A stretch of 19,043 nt of DNA from CAMLOF01 sp966692625 (GCA_966692625.1 CBKZAG010000042.1:1-19043); one strand, 5' to 3'; positions 6,398-13,767 are shown, numbered from the stretch's first letter. Program-made: numbers and translations. The notes: a model not told the origin generated them from the letters alone.

Positions 6398-6928
6398 TCA
6401 AAGGTCCACTTTCAGGTAGTGGGCCCCAGGGAGCGGGTTGTGATAGTAAGGGGCGACTTCCTCGAAACCCACTTCCTGGTAGAGCTGCCGCGCGGCCTCC
6501 ATGTCGCTCAATGTGTCGAGCAGCATGGCGTCGTAACCCGACTGCTTGGCTTGCAACAATATCTGCTCGACCAGCAGGCGGCCCAGCCCAAAACCGCGGA
6601 ACGCACGTCGCACAAACAAGCGTTTCATTTCGCATGCGTTGGCGTAGTCGCTGTCTGGCAGCGGACGAAACGCACAACAGCCGGCTGCGTCGTCGTCGAC
6701 GTACGCCAGGAACAGGCCACCCTGAGGTGCCGAGTAGTCGCCAGGCAATTTGGCCAGTTCTTCGCTGAACCCTTGGAAGCACAGGTCGATTCCAATGTCC
6801 GACTGGTACTCCAGGAACAACTCGCGCACGGTCGCCATGTCCTCAGGCCCACTGGCGGCCCGTATGGCAATTCGCGGTTGAGGAAGATCGTCTTCGGCCA
6901 ACATCGGACCCTCAGTGCTGTCACCCAT
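6398..6928 (-). CDS. GNAT-family N-acetyltransferase
   Basis: The product is a single-domain acetyl-CoA-dependent acetyltransferase of about 176 residues. The acetyl-CoA loop is visible in VRRAFRGFGLGRLLVEQIL (an R-x-x-G-x-G-type pattern), preceded by the strand with CEMKRLFV and followed by a helix and EAARQLYQEVGFEE near the C-terminus. The acyl acceptor cannot be predicted. ATG 6928 is used; the frame also has a GTG at 6937. No Shine-Dalgarno is visible for either. A TATAGT box (minus strand, within 6934-6940) lies directly before the ATG, raising the possibility of a leaderless start. The gene lies 18 bases downstream of the b561 gene on the same strand and may also be co-transcribed with it. 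Confidence 0.82.
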   Translation of the reverse strand: MGDSTEGPMLAEDDLPQPRIAIRAASGPEDMATVRELFLEYQSDIGIDLCFQGFSEELAKLPGDYSAPQGGLFLAYVDDDAAGCCAFRPLPDSDYANACEMKRLFVRRAFRGFGLGRLLVEQILLQAKQSGYDAMLLDTLSDMEAARQLYQEVGFEEVAPYYHNPLPGAHYLKVDL

Positions 6929-6946
6929 GCAAAGCACTATACGCCA

Positions 6947-7612
6947 TCAGCTTGCCCCTAGCCCCACCACCCACCAGACGACGGTTGCACAAGCTGCAAG
7001 CACCGCCGCGGCCCACAGCCTTTCTTGAGTACCATCCGCAGACTCAGGGGTGTCGGCAACAAGAAGTTTGTCGCCGGTCACCATGGCTTGGACGAGGTTG
7101 CGGCGCTTGACCACACGGTAGTACACCACGGCTAGCACGTGCAGCGTAACGAGCCCAATCAGAAGAGGCTTGCCCAGGTTTTTGTGGTACCAGGTTGCCA
7201 GGGAAACGGTGTCACCGGAGACCAGGCTGGCCAGGGGGCCAAAAAAGGCGATCTCGTCGTCGCTGAAAAGGCCCGTGCCCACTTGGGCGCCCAGCACAAG
7301 AAGCAGAGCGAACACCGACAGTGCACCTGTTGGGGAGTGTCCCACCTCTTGCAATGCATCTCCCTGTCCCCGCACGTAACGCCAGAATTGCCTGGGGCCG
7401 TAGGCAAAATGCGCGAAACGCGACCAATATCCGCCAGCAAAACCCCACACCAGCCTGAACAGCAGCAAGGTGAACACGCCGTAGCCCAGTCGCAAATGCC
7501 AATGCATCCAGTTGCCGCCCAGGTTGCCGGTGACGACCTGGCCAATCACGGCCAAGGCCAACGCCCAGTGGAACAGGCGGGTGGGCAGATCCCAAACGCG
7601 GATACGCTGCAT
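6947..7612 (-). CDS. Cytochrome b561-type membrane protein
   Basis: The 221-residue product is a di-haem membrane cytochrome related to the b-type subunits of Ni/Fe hydrogenases, expected to pass electrons between the quinone pool and periplasmic carriers. Starting at ATG 7612 it reads MQRIRVWDLPTRLFHWALAL, with the typical first-helix histidine in LFHW. Two further histidines in WMHWHLRLGYGVF and one in LLIGLVTLHVLAVVYY are candidate haem ligands. About four membrane helices are visible, plus an extra C-terminal hydrophobic segment (LWAAAVLAACATVVWWVVG). The start is chosen because GGAGGAAG lies 5-6 bases upstream. Longer starts would place this site inside the gene. It is divergent from a cytochrome c' gene, its likely partner. 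Confidence 0.88.
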   Translation of the reverse strand: MQRIRVWDLPTRLFHWALALAVIGQVVTGNLGGNWMHWHLRLGYGVFTLLLFRLVWGFAGGYWSRFAHFAYGPRQFWRYVRGQGDALQEVGHSPTGALSVFALLLVLGAQVGTGLFSDDEIAFFGPLASLVSGDTVSLATWYHKNLGKPLLIGLVTLHVLAVVYYRVVKRRNLVQAMVTGDKLLVADTPESADGTQERLWAAAVLAACATVVWWVVGLGAS

Positions 7613-7668
7613 GTGTGCTTCCTCCATCAAACCCTGGGCGACGGACCGGTGATCTGTTTCCATGTATG

Positions 7669-7696
7669 TTGGTCAACAATGATAAAAACATAGACT
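7669..7696 (+). promoter_or_regulatory. Candidate promoter for the cytochrome c' gene
   Basis: TTGGTC (7669-7674) and TAGACT (7691-7696) are spaced by 16 bases in the 138-base divergent region 7613-7750. Each box matches consensus at about four of six positions. The leader would be about 48 bases and contains a TGCCA/TGGCA stem (around 7703-7720) before the GGAGGGG ribosome binding site. No convincing FNR or NsrR palindrome was found. This is a weak prediction. Confidence 0.3.
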
Positions 7697-7750
7697 GCTG
7701 TTGCCATCAACCGGTGGCAGCGTCTTTCAATATGGAGGGGAAAGGTCACC

Positions 7751-8200
7751 ATGTGGGTTCGTTTTTCCTTGACCTTGGCGGTGGGGCTCATGGCCGTGTC
7801 TGTGACTGCCCATGCACAGTTCCAAAAGCCGGAGGACGCGGTCAGGTACCGGCAGGGGGCACTTTACGTGATGAACCAGCATTTCGTGCGCATAGGTGCC
7901 ATGGTCAACGGGCGGGTGCCTTTTGATGCGAAGGCCGTGCAGGAGAATGCCGCCATCGTGCTGACCATGAGCAAGCTGCCCTGGGCGGGGTTTGGCCCGG
8001 AGACTGAGAACCTTAAGAGCAAGGCCCAACCCGAAATCTGGATGGAAACAGACAAATTCCGGGGTGCTCAGAACAAGATGATGGCGGCCGTGGCCGCTCT
8101 GGACGTGGCGGCCCGCACCGGGAGTCTGGACGCGGTGAAGAAATCCTTCGGGGAGGCCGCGGCTGCCTGCAAGGCCTGCCACGATACCTATCGCCAGTAA
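7751..8200 (+). CDS. Cytochrome c' (class II c-type cytochrome), periplasmic
   Basis: The 149-residue precursor has a signal peptide (residues 1-22, hydrophobic core then AHA before Gln23) and a C-terminal haem c attachment site CKACH at residues 140-144. A haem motif at the extreme C-terminus of a helical protein of about 127 mature residues is the hallmark of cytochrome c'. Family members bind NO and CO at a five-coordinate haem and are linked to nitric oxide tolerance. That role is inferred, not shown here. The ribosome binding site GGAGGGG (7734-7740) fits the ATG. It is divergent from a b561-type gene and convergent with a thioredoxin-like gene 14 bases downstream of its stop. Confidence 0.92.
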   Translation: MWVRFSLTLAVGLMAVSVTAHAQFQKPEDAVRYRQGALYVMNQHFVRIGAMVNGRVPFDAKAVQENAAIVLTMSKLPWAGFGPETENLKSKAQPEIWMETDKFRGAQNKMMAAVAALDVAARTGSLDAVKKSFGEAAAACKACHDTYRQ

Positions 8201-8214
8201 ACCCGTTAAGTGCT

Positions 8215-8730
8215 TCAGCCCTCGGCCAGAAGTTTTTCAAGCAACTGGTGCAGGGCGGCGAAGTCGGGCTCTCCGACGTAGCGCTTCACGATCTGCCCCT
8301 GTTTGTCGATGATGTAGGTGGTCGGGGTGAGTTTGACATCCCCCCAGTCCTTGGCAATCTCGCCGGTGTTGTCTAGCGCGACCTTGAAGGGCAGTTGGCG
8401 GGAAGCCGCAAAATTGGAAACCCAGTCTGGCGGGTCGTAGCTCATGGCCACGGCAATGGTTTCCAGACCTTGGCCCTTGTATTTGTTGTAGGTCTGGACG
8501 ATGCTGGGCATTTCCTTGACGCAGGTGACGCAGGTGGTGGCCCAGAAGTTGAGCAGGGTGACCTTGCCCTTGAGGTCTGCCGTGGTCATGGTGCTGCCGT
8601 CCAGCAACACGAAGTTGGACTGAGGCGCCGTGTCACGGCTGCCGCATCCGCCCAGCAGAACGGCGCCCGCGAGCACGCCGCCCAGGAGTTTCAAATGGTC
8701 ACGGCGGGTGGATGGTGGAAAGGCGTTCAT
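8215..8730 (-). CDS. TlpA/ResA-like thioredoxin-fold lipoprotein with Tat-type signal
   Basis: The 171-residue product looks like an envelope thiol-disulfide oxidoreductase that keeps target cysteines reduced, for example during cytochrome c maturation. From ATG 8730 the N-terminus has STRRDHLK, a twin-arginine-like motif, then a hydrophobic segment and a lipobox ending LLGGC (Cys29). The redox site is FWATTCVTC (Cys67 and Cys70), a CVTC motif in a thioredoxin-like setting, with the cis-proline region LTPTTYIID. The frame extends upstream to a TTG at 8778, but that would bury the signal. No clear Shine-Dalgarno is visible. It lies 69 bases after another thioredoxin-fold gene on the same strand, and its 3' end faces the cytochrome c' gene. 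Confidence 0.88.
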   Translation of the reverse strand: MNAFPPSTRRDHLKLLGGVLAGAVLLGGCGSRDTAPQSNFVLLDGSTMTTADLKGKVTLLNFWATTCVTCVKEMPSIVQTYNKYKGQGLETIAVAMSYDPPDWVSNFAASRQLPFKVALDNTGEIAKDWGDVKLTPTTYIIDKQGQIVKRYVGEPDFAALHQLLEKLLAEG

Positions 8731-8799
8731 GGCGGGAAAAAATGCAGGCGGGTGAAGAGGGTGATGCGGGTTGTTCAAAAAAGTTCACTGCTACGCCCG

Positions 8800-9234
8800 T
8801 CACCTGATGGGCGGATGGGGCTTTCTGCGTGCTTCTTCAATGCGTTCCTGGAGGTAGGCGCCATAGAAGTCGGCCAGGTTCATGCCTTCCAGGCGTTCTG
8901 CAATCTCGCGCCCCTCGTAGTCCAAGAACAGTACCGTGGGCGCGATGCGGGCGCGCCACGCCTTGGCCTGGTCGTAAGGCGTGGTGGATTGGCCGTGCAA
9001 GTCCTGCAGTACCGACTTCCGATCAAGCATGTTGACCTGGACGGCGTAGATCTCGCCCTTGCGGTGCATTGGACCCAGATAGTTGTTGCGCACCGTATCG
9101 CAAAAGGAGCAACCTTTGAGTGTCACCATGACGATAAGCGGTTCCCGGCGGGCACGGGCGGCCAGTGCCGCCGCAAGCAACGATGCGGGTATGGGCAGGA
9201 TGTCGGGCAAGCCGTCGGGATTGATGGTGTTCAT
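8800..9234 (-). CDS. Thioredoxin-like protein with CSFC motif
   Basis: This 144-residue protein has a thioredoxin-like active site in MVTLKGCSFCDTVRNNYL (Cys42 and Cys45), and a matching cis-proline segment ARIAPTVLFLDYEGRE. Such sites occur in SoxW-like and other periplasmic reductants. No convincing signal peptide is seen: residues 12-26 are hydrophobic but are followed by ARARREP rather than a cleavage site, so location is uncertain. The start ATG is at 9234 with only a weak upstream site. A TATACG box on the minus strand (9248-9243) could be part of its promoter. It is upstream of, and probably co-transcribed with, the TlpA-like lipoprotein gene. The substrate is unknown. Confidence 0.8.
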   Translation of the reverse strand: MNTINPDGLPDILPIPASLLAAALAARARREPLIVMVTLKGCSFCDTVRNNYLGPMHRKGEIYAVQVNMLDRKSVLQDLHGQSTTPYDQAKAWRARIAPTVLFLDYEGREIAERLEGMNLADFYGAYLQERIEEARRKPHPPIR

Positions 9235-9330
9235 GCCGGGAGCGTATAGGGCGCGTGAGGACGGATGAGTACACGAGCGGACGCAGGCTCACGAATGCGG
9301 ATACCATCCATCAACAATCTAGTATTGTGC

Positions 9331-9362
9331 GCGCGCCGAAAAATCCGGTGGCGCGCTTTTTT
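9331..9362 (+). terminator. Terminator-like hairpin in the leader of the lipoprotein-MFS-PTS run
   Basis: GCGCGCC (9331-9337) pairs with GGCGCGC (9350-9356) around a 12-base loop, followed directly by six Ts (9357-9362). The stem is all G:C. There is no + strand gene upstream for it to terminate, and the minus-strand orientation has no T-run, so it probably acts on a transcript started in 9235-9330. It ends 18 bases before the lipoprotein ATG. It could be an attenuator or the end of a short non-coding transcript. The promoter is not clear; TAGTAT (9320-9325) is a poor candidate. Confidence 0.65.
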
Positions 9363-9380
9363 CTGACGCCAATAAACAAA

Positions 9381-9956
9381 ATGAACCGGAGACTTGCGCC
9401 GATGACGCTTGGCACGGCGGCGTGTTTGGCTGCGCTGCTTGCCATGACCGGATGCAGCCCCGCATACAACTGGCGCGACGCCAGGCACGAAGGCGTGCCC
9501 CTGCAGGCGTTGTTGCCGTGCAAACCTGAGCGAGCCGAACGCGACATACCGATGCTCGGGCCAGAGCATCCCCCTTTTCGTTTGATGATGATGAGCTGCG
9601 ACGCTGCTGGCGCGACCTTCGCGCTAGGGGCGGTGCAACTGCCCCAACCGGTGACAGCACGGGTGGTGCAGACGGCGCTGAGTCAGTGGAGGTTGGCCAC
9701 CTGGGCCAGCTTGAAGCAAGCGCCTGCGGCGGAAGGCAGGCCACCGGAGGGCTGGCGCCACACGCCATGCCAGGCGCCTGGCGCTTCCCAGTCGGATTGC
9801 TGGGAGGGTGCTGGCGTCGACCATGCGGGGCGCCCCCTGGACGCACAGGTGCGCTGGTTGGTCAAAGGTCCGTGGCTGGTCCAGGCAGGCGTTTATGGCA
9901 AGGCTTTGCCCAAGTCGGCTGCGGATACGTATTTTGAATCCTTGCGGTTCGAATGA
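9381..9956 (+). CDS. Uncharacterised lipoprotein
   Basis: The family is not recognised. The 191-residue product has a signal peptide ending in a lipobox LLAMTGC (lipid Cys25) followed by SPAYNWRDARHEG. The mature part has four more cysteines (in LLPCKPE, MMSCDAAG, HTPCQAPG and SDCWEG), which could form two disulfides, and no membrane segment. Two starts are possible: ATG 9381 and ATG 9402. The longer is used because it adds a positive n-region (MNRR); the frame is open upstream to 9255 but those starts would place the signal internally. Its stop overlaps the MFS transporter start (ATGA), so the two are translationally coupled. Confidence 0.75.
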   Translation: MNRRLAPMTLGTAACLAALLAMTGCSPAYNWRDARHEGVPLQALLPCKPERAERDIPMLGPEHPPFRLMMMSCDAAGATFALGAVQLPQPVTARVVQTALSQWRLATWASLKQAPAAEGRPPEGWRHTPCQAPGASQSDCWEGAGVDHAGRPLDAQVRWLVKGPWLVQAGVYGKALPKSAADTYFESLRFE

Positions 9957-11245
9957 GCATGCATGCAAAAATGACCATCGGTACTGAAGCCAATTTCAAA
10001 CCGCCTCATGCGCTACCCCAGCCTCTGGGAACGCGCATGGCCGTGTGGGTTTTTCTGGCCTTTGCATCGGCCTATTTCCTGTCGGCGCTGGTGCGGGCGG
10101 TGACCGCGACGCTGGCGCCGACCCTCAGTGCGGAGTTGTCTCTGCAGGCAAGAGATCTGGGGCTGTTGGCGGGTGGGTACTTCCTGGGTTTTGCGGCCAC
10201 GCAACTGCCGTTGGGGCATTGGCTGGACCGCCATGGGCCCAAGCGCGTGGTGCTGGTCTTTCTGGCATTGGCGGTGCTGGGTTGCATGGCGTTTGCGCTG
10301 GCATCCAGCTTTGCAGGCCTGCTGGCTGCACGGGTGCTTACCGGGGCGGGGGTCAGTGCCTGTTTGATGGCGCCTCTGACCGGTTACCGGCGTTGGCTGC
10401 CGCCGTCCATGCAGTTGCGCGCCAACGCCTGGATGCTGATGACTGGCTCCATGGGCATGGTCGCATCCACCTTGCCGGTGCAGTGGCTGATGCCACTGGC
10501 CGGGTGGCGGGGGCTCTTCTGGCTGCTGGCAGCGGCGTTCGTTGTTGCGATGCTGCTGATCGCCTGGCTTTCGCCATCCTGGCAACGTGTTGAGCCAGAC
10601 CACGCGACAGGTACGGCTGCCGACACGGGCGGGTATGGCCAAATCTGGCGCCATCCTTATTTCCGCAAGATGAGCCCCTTGGGGTTTTTCAACTACGGCG
10701 GCATGGTGGCCGTGCAGACGTTGTGGGCAGGGCCCTGGCTGGTGAAGGTCAGCGGGTTGACACCGGCAGAGGCGGCATCGGGGTTGTTTGGCATCAACCT
10801 GGCCATGCTGTGTGCGTTTTGGCTGTGGGGCGTCGTCACACCAGGCCTGTCGCGCCGTGGCGTGCGTGTCGAGTCGCTCATTGCCTGGGGACTGCCCATG
10901 AGCTTCCTGGCCTTGGCATGGAACGTGTTCAGCGGGGAAGCCACTTCCTGGGGGCACTGGGCCTGGTTCTGTGTGTCGTCCACTTTCCTGGGGCTCTCGC
11001 AGCCTGCGGTGGCCATGGCTTTTCCGGCTTCGATGGCGGGCAGGGCGCTTTCCGCATACAACCTGGTGATCTTTGCCGGGGTATTTGTGATGCAGTGGGC
11101 CATCGGCCTGCTGGTGGACCTCTGGAGTGCCTTAGGTTGGTCTGAGGTGCAAGCTTTTCGCGGGGCAATGGGTACTTTCCTGGTGGTATGCGTGCTTTCT
11201 TACGGCTATTTCCTGTCGGTCAAGGCTCATAATCGCCCATCATGA
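9953..11245 (+). CDS. Major facilitator superfamily transporter
   Basis: The 430-residue product has about 12 hydrophobic segments from residue 30 on. The conserved loop between helices 2 and 3 reads GHWLDRHGPKRVVL, a clear MFS signature, and a family-like GAGVSACLMAPLTGYRRWLP follows in helix 4-5. The central cytoplasmic loop is near residues 205-228 (rich in Asp, Gly, Thr). The substrate cannot be inferred. The start overlaps the lipoprotein stop by four bases and the stop overlaps the PTS EIIA start by four bases. This coupling to PTS genes suggests that expression is linked to the phosphorelay, although MFS transporters themselves are not PTS permeases. Confidence 0.88.
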   Translation: MSMHAKMTIGTEANFKPPHALPQPLGTRMAVWVFLAFASAYFLSALVRAVTATLAPTLSAELSLQARDLGLLAGGYFLGFAATQLPLGHWLDRHGPKRVVLVFLALAVLGCMAFALASSFAGLLAARVLTGAGVSACLMAPLTGYRRWLPPSMQLRANAWMLMTGSMGMVASTLPVQWLMPLAGWRGLFWLLAAAFVVAMLLIAWLSPSWQRVEPDHATGTAADTGGYGQIWRHPYFRKMSPLGFFNYGGMVAVQTLWAGPWLVKVSGLTPAEAASGLFGINLAMLCAFWLWGVVTPGLSRRGVRVESLIAWGLPMSFLALAWNVFSGEATSWGHWAWFCVSSTFLGLSQPAVAMAFPASMAGRALSAYNLVIFAGVFVMQWAIGLLVDLWSALGWSEVQAFRGAMGTFLVVCVLSYGYFLSVKAHNRPS

Positions 11246-11688
11246 ACGGCATATTCGTCATCGCCCATGCGCCTCTGGCGTCGGCCCTGCGCCAATGCGT
11301 GCTGCACGTCTTTCCTGACGCCGCGGCCAGTGTTGTTGCGCTGGACGTTCCCGCCGAACAAGCTCCCGAGGCCACGCTGGCGCAGGCGCGTCAGTTGCTT
11401 GACCAGCTCGGAACCCCCCATACCCTTGTCCTCTCCGACATCTTTGGTGCAACGCCCTGCAACGTGGCCAGCAAGCTGATCGACGGCATCCACACCCGTC
11501 TGGTAACGGGGGCCAACCTGCCCATGTTGCTGCGCGCGGTGTCGTACCGGCACGAGTCGCTGGATGCGCTGGTGTCGCGCGCGATGCTCGGTGGAACCCA
11601 AGGGGTCATTCCGGTGTCGGTGACGGCGCCGCAGAACCAGTTGCGCAGAAGCACCCATGATCAAAACCACCGCGACCATCAGCAATAA
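11242..11688 (+). CDS. PTS system EIIA component, mannose (EIIA-Man) family
   Basis: The 148-residue product is a cytoplasmic phosphocarrier that takes phosphate from HPr. The phosphorylated histidine is His9 in FVIAHAPLASAL, and the second conserved stretch is VLSDIFGATPCNVASKL (residues 63-79). It lacks fused or adjacent EIIB, EIIC and EIID domains, so it is probably not part of a sugar uptake complex. In Betaproteobacteria such stand-alone EIIA proteins are thought to be regulatory. The last 30 residues are polar and histidine- and glutamine-rich, and their coding sequence overlaps HPr by 32 bases in another frame. Confidence 0.93.
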   Translation: MNGIFVIAHAPLASALRQCVLHVFPDAAASVVALDVPAEQAPEATLAQARQLLDQLGTPHTLVLSDIFGATPCNVASKLIDGIHTRLVTGANLPMLLRAVSYRHESLDALVSRAMLGGTQGVIPVSVTAPQNQLRRSTHDQNHRDHQQ

Positions 11689-11926
11689 GCTGGGCCTGCA
11701 CGCCCGCGCCTCGGCCAAATTGACGAAGCTTGCCGGCAGCTTTGCCTGCGACGTCTGGATGGCCCGCAATGGTCGCCGCATCAACGCCAAGAGCATCATG
11801 GGCGTGATGATGCTGGCGGCGGGGCTGGGGTCGGAAGTGGAGATCGAAACCGACGGCTCTGACGAACAGCAGGCCATGGATGCGCTGCTGGTACTCATCA
11901 ACGACAAGTTTGGAGAAGGCGAGTGA
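11657..11926 (+). CDS. ptsH: Phosphocarrier protein HPr
   Basis: HPr relays phosphate from EI to EIIA. The 89-residue product has the active site GLHARASAKL with His15, and the regulatory serine is Ser46 in INAKSIMGVMMLAA, the residue phosphorylated by HPr kinase HprK where that enzyme exists. HprK is not in this window. It starts 32 bases inside the EIIA gene and its stop overlaps the EI start (GTGA), so EIIA, HPr and EI are made as one coupled set. Confidence 0.96.
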   Translation: MIKTTATISNKLGLHARASAKLTKLAGSFACDVWMARNGRRINAKSIMGVMMLAAGLGSEVEIETDGSDEQQAMDALLVLINDKFGEGE

Positions 11927-13671
11927 CGTTCTCTGTCCATGGTCAGGCAGTCTCGCGCGGCATCGCCATCGGGCGTGCCGTGCTGGTGGCGTCCAGCCGC
12001 ATGGACGTGGCGCACTATTTCATTGCCGAAGAGCGGGTCCATGGCGAACTGAACCGCCTGCGCGCCGCGCGTGACGCAGCGATCGCAGAAATCACGCGGG
12101 TACAGCAGACGCTGCTGGAAAGTGCCGACAAGGGGGCCTACCACGAGTTGACAGCGCTGCTGGACGTGCACCTGATGCTCCTGCAAGACACGCAACTCCA
12201 GGAGGGTGTGAAGCACTGGGTGCTGGAGCGGCACTACAACGCAGAGTGGGCACTCACATCTCAACTTGAGCAATTGGCCAAGCAATTTGATGAGATGGAG
12301 GACCCCTACCTGCGCGAGCGCAAGGCCGATCTGGAGCAGGTGGTCGAGCGCATGCTGGGGCATATGCGAGGCGTGGCATCGCCGGTAGGGCGAGCGCCTG
12401 CTGTGGCCGGCGGGCACGGCGACGACACGCGAGACGATCCGCTGGTGCTGGTGGCTCACGACCTCTCCCCAGCGGACATGCTGCAGTTCAAGCAAAGCGT
12501 CTTCGCGGGCTTTGTGACCGACGTTGGAGGCAAGACGTCGCACACGGCCATCGTCGCCCGCAGCATGGACATCCCCGCCGTGGTGGGGGCGCGCACCGCC
12601 AGCCACCTGGTGCAGCAGGACGACTGGGTCATCATCGACGGCGATACCGGTGTGGTCATCGTCAACCCGTCGCCCATTGTGCTGGCCGAATACGGCTTCA
12701 AGCAACGCCAGGGCGAGGTCGAGCGGGAGCGCCTGTCACGCATCAAGAACACACCTGCGGTGACCTTGGACGGTGAACGGGTGGAACTGCTGGCCAACAT
12801 CGAGCAACCCGAGGACAGCACACCCGCCTTGTCGGTGGGGGCCGTGGGCGTGGGGTTGTTCCGTACCGAGTTCCTGTTCATGGGGCGCGACGGCAAGCTC
12901 CCCGACGAAGAAGAGCAGTACGAGGCCTACCGCAGGGCCGTCGAGGGCATGCACGGTTTGCCGGTCACCATCCGCACGGTGGACGTGGGTGCCGACAAGC
13001 CTCTGGACCGCTCCAGCCGCGACGATCACCTGAACCCGGCCCTGGGCTTGCGCGCCATCCGCTGGAGCCTCTCCGAACCCGCGATGTTCCTGACCCAGCT
13101 GCGTGCGGTGCTGCGCGCGGCGGCCCACGGCAAGATCAATCTGCTCATTCCCATGCTGGCACATTCCAGCGAGATACTGCAGGTCAAGGCCTTGTTGGCG
13201 CGTGCAAAGGACCAGTTGGATGCGCGTGCGGCCGTGTATGGCAAGGTCAAGCTGGGGGCCATGATCGAGGTGCCCGCCGCTGCTCTGGCGGTGCGGATGT
13301 TCCTCAAGCACTTTGATTTCCTGTCCATCGGTACCAATGACCTGATCCAGTACACCCTGGCCATTGACCGCGTTGACGAGACCGTGGCTCATTTGTACGA
13401 CCCGCTCCACCCGGCGGTGCTGCAGCTGGTGGCCAACACCATCGCTGAATGCCGCGCGCAGGGCAAAGGCGTGAGCGTGTGCGGGGAAATGGCTGGGGAT
13501 GTGACCATGACGCGGCTGCTGCTGGGCCTGGGCTTGCGATCTTTTTCGATGCACCCCTCGCAAATCCTGGCCGTCAAACAGCAAATTCTGCGTGCAGATA
13601 CGCGAAAACTGCGAGCTTGGGCCCAGGAGGTCGTCCACAGCGACGACCCATCCGCCCTGATCGCGGATTGA
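11923..13671 (+). CDS. ptsI: Phosphoenolpyruvate-protein phosphotransferase (enzyme I)
   Basis: EI transfers phosphate from phosphoenolpyruvate to HPr. The 582 residues match the family (575 in E. coli). The phosphorylated histidine is His207 in GGKTSHTAIVARSMD. The PEP-binding C-terminal barrel shows LFRTEFLFMGR, TVDVGADKPL, IEVPAAAL, LSIGTNDLIQY and the catalytic cysteine Cys520 in VSVCGEMAGD. Both residues are offset by 18 from E. coli His189 and Cys502, so the N-terminal half carries a small insertion, seen near residues 143-165. The start is GTG 11923 (GTGA overlap with ptsH), leading into VHGQAVSRGIAIG. There is no GAF domain, so this is the ordinary EI, not the nitrogen PTS enzyme. Confidence 0.96.
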   Translation: MTFSVHGQAVSRGIAIGRAVLVASSRMDVAHYFIAEERVHGELNRLRAARDAAIAEITRVQQTLLESADKGAYHELTALLDVHLMLLQDTQLQEGVKHWVLERHYNAEWALTSQLEQLAKQFDEMEDPYLRERKADLEQVVERMLGHMRGVASPVGRAPAVAGGHGDDTRDDPLVLVAHDLSPADMLQFKQSVFAGFVTDVGGKTSHTAIVARSMDIPAVVGARTASHLVQQDDWVIIDGDTGVVIVNPSPIVLAEYGFKQRQGEVERERLSRIKNTPAVTLDGERVELLANIEQPEDSTPALSVGAVGVGLFRTEFLFMGRDGKLPDEEEQYEAYRRAVEGMHGLPVTIRTVDVGADKPLDRSSRDDHLNPALGLRAIRWSLSEPAMFLTQLRAVLRAAAHGKINLLIPMLAHSSEILQVKALLARAKDQLDARAAVYGKVKLGAMIEVPAAALAVRMFLKHFDFLSIGTNDLIQYTLAIDRVDETVAHLYDPLHPAVLQLVANTIAECRAQGKGVSVCGEMAGDVTMTRLLLGLGLRSFSMHPSQILAVKQQILRADTRKLRAWAQEVVHSDDPSALIAD

Positions 13672-13696
13672 CTGTTACACTATTTTTCAATTTATT
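13668..13696 (+). promoter_or_regulatory. Candidate sigma70-type promoter for the secretion genes
   Basis: TTGACT (13668-13673) and TTTATT (13691-13696) are spaced by exactly 17 bases. The -35 box matches consensus at five of six positions and overlaps the ptsI stop; the -10 box matches at four. The spacer is AT-rich, unlike the surrounding DNA. The leader to ATG 13768 would be about 65 bases. No good terminator follows ptsI, so read-through from the PTS run is also possible. Confidence 0.5.
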
Positions 13697-13767
13697 GCGC
13701 CGCATGGGGGTGAAGCAACGTGCCGTACCGTTGGGTTGGCGCCCAGCGGCTGATTGCGGAGAGTTTC

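Noticed and set aside
7613..7750. FNR- or NsrR-type operator between the cytochrome genes
   Set aside because: Fragments such as TTGGTCAAC and ATCAA occur, but no palindrome with the right spacing could be assembled by eye.
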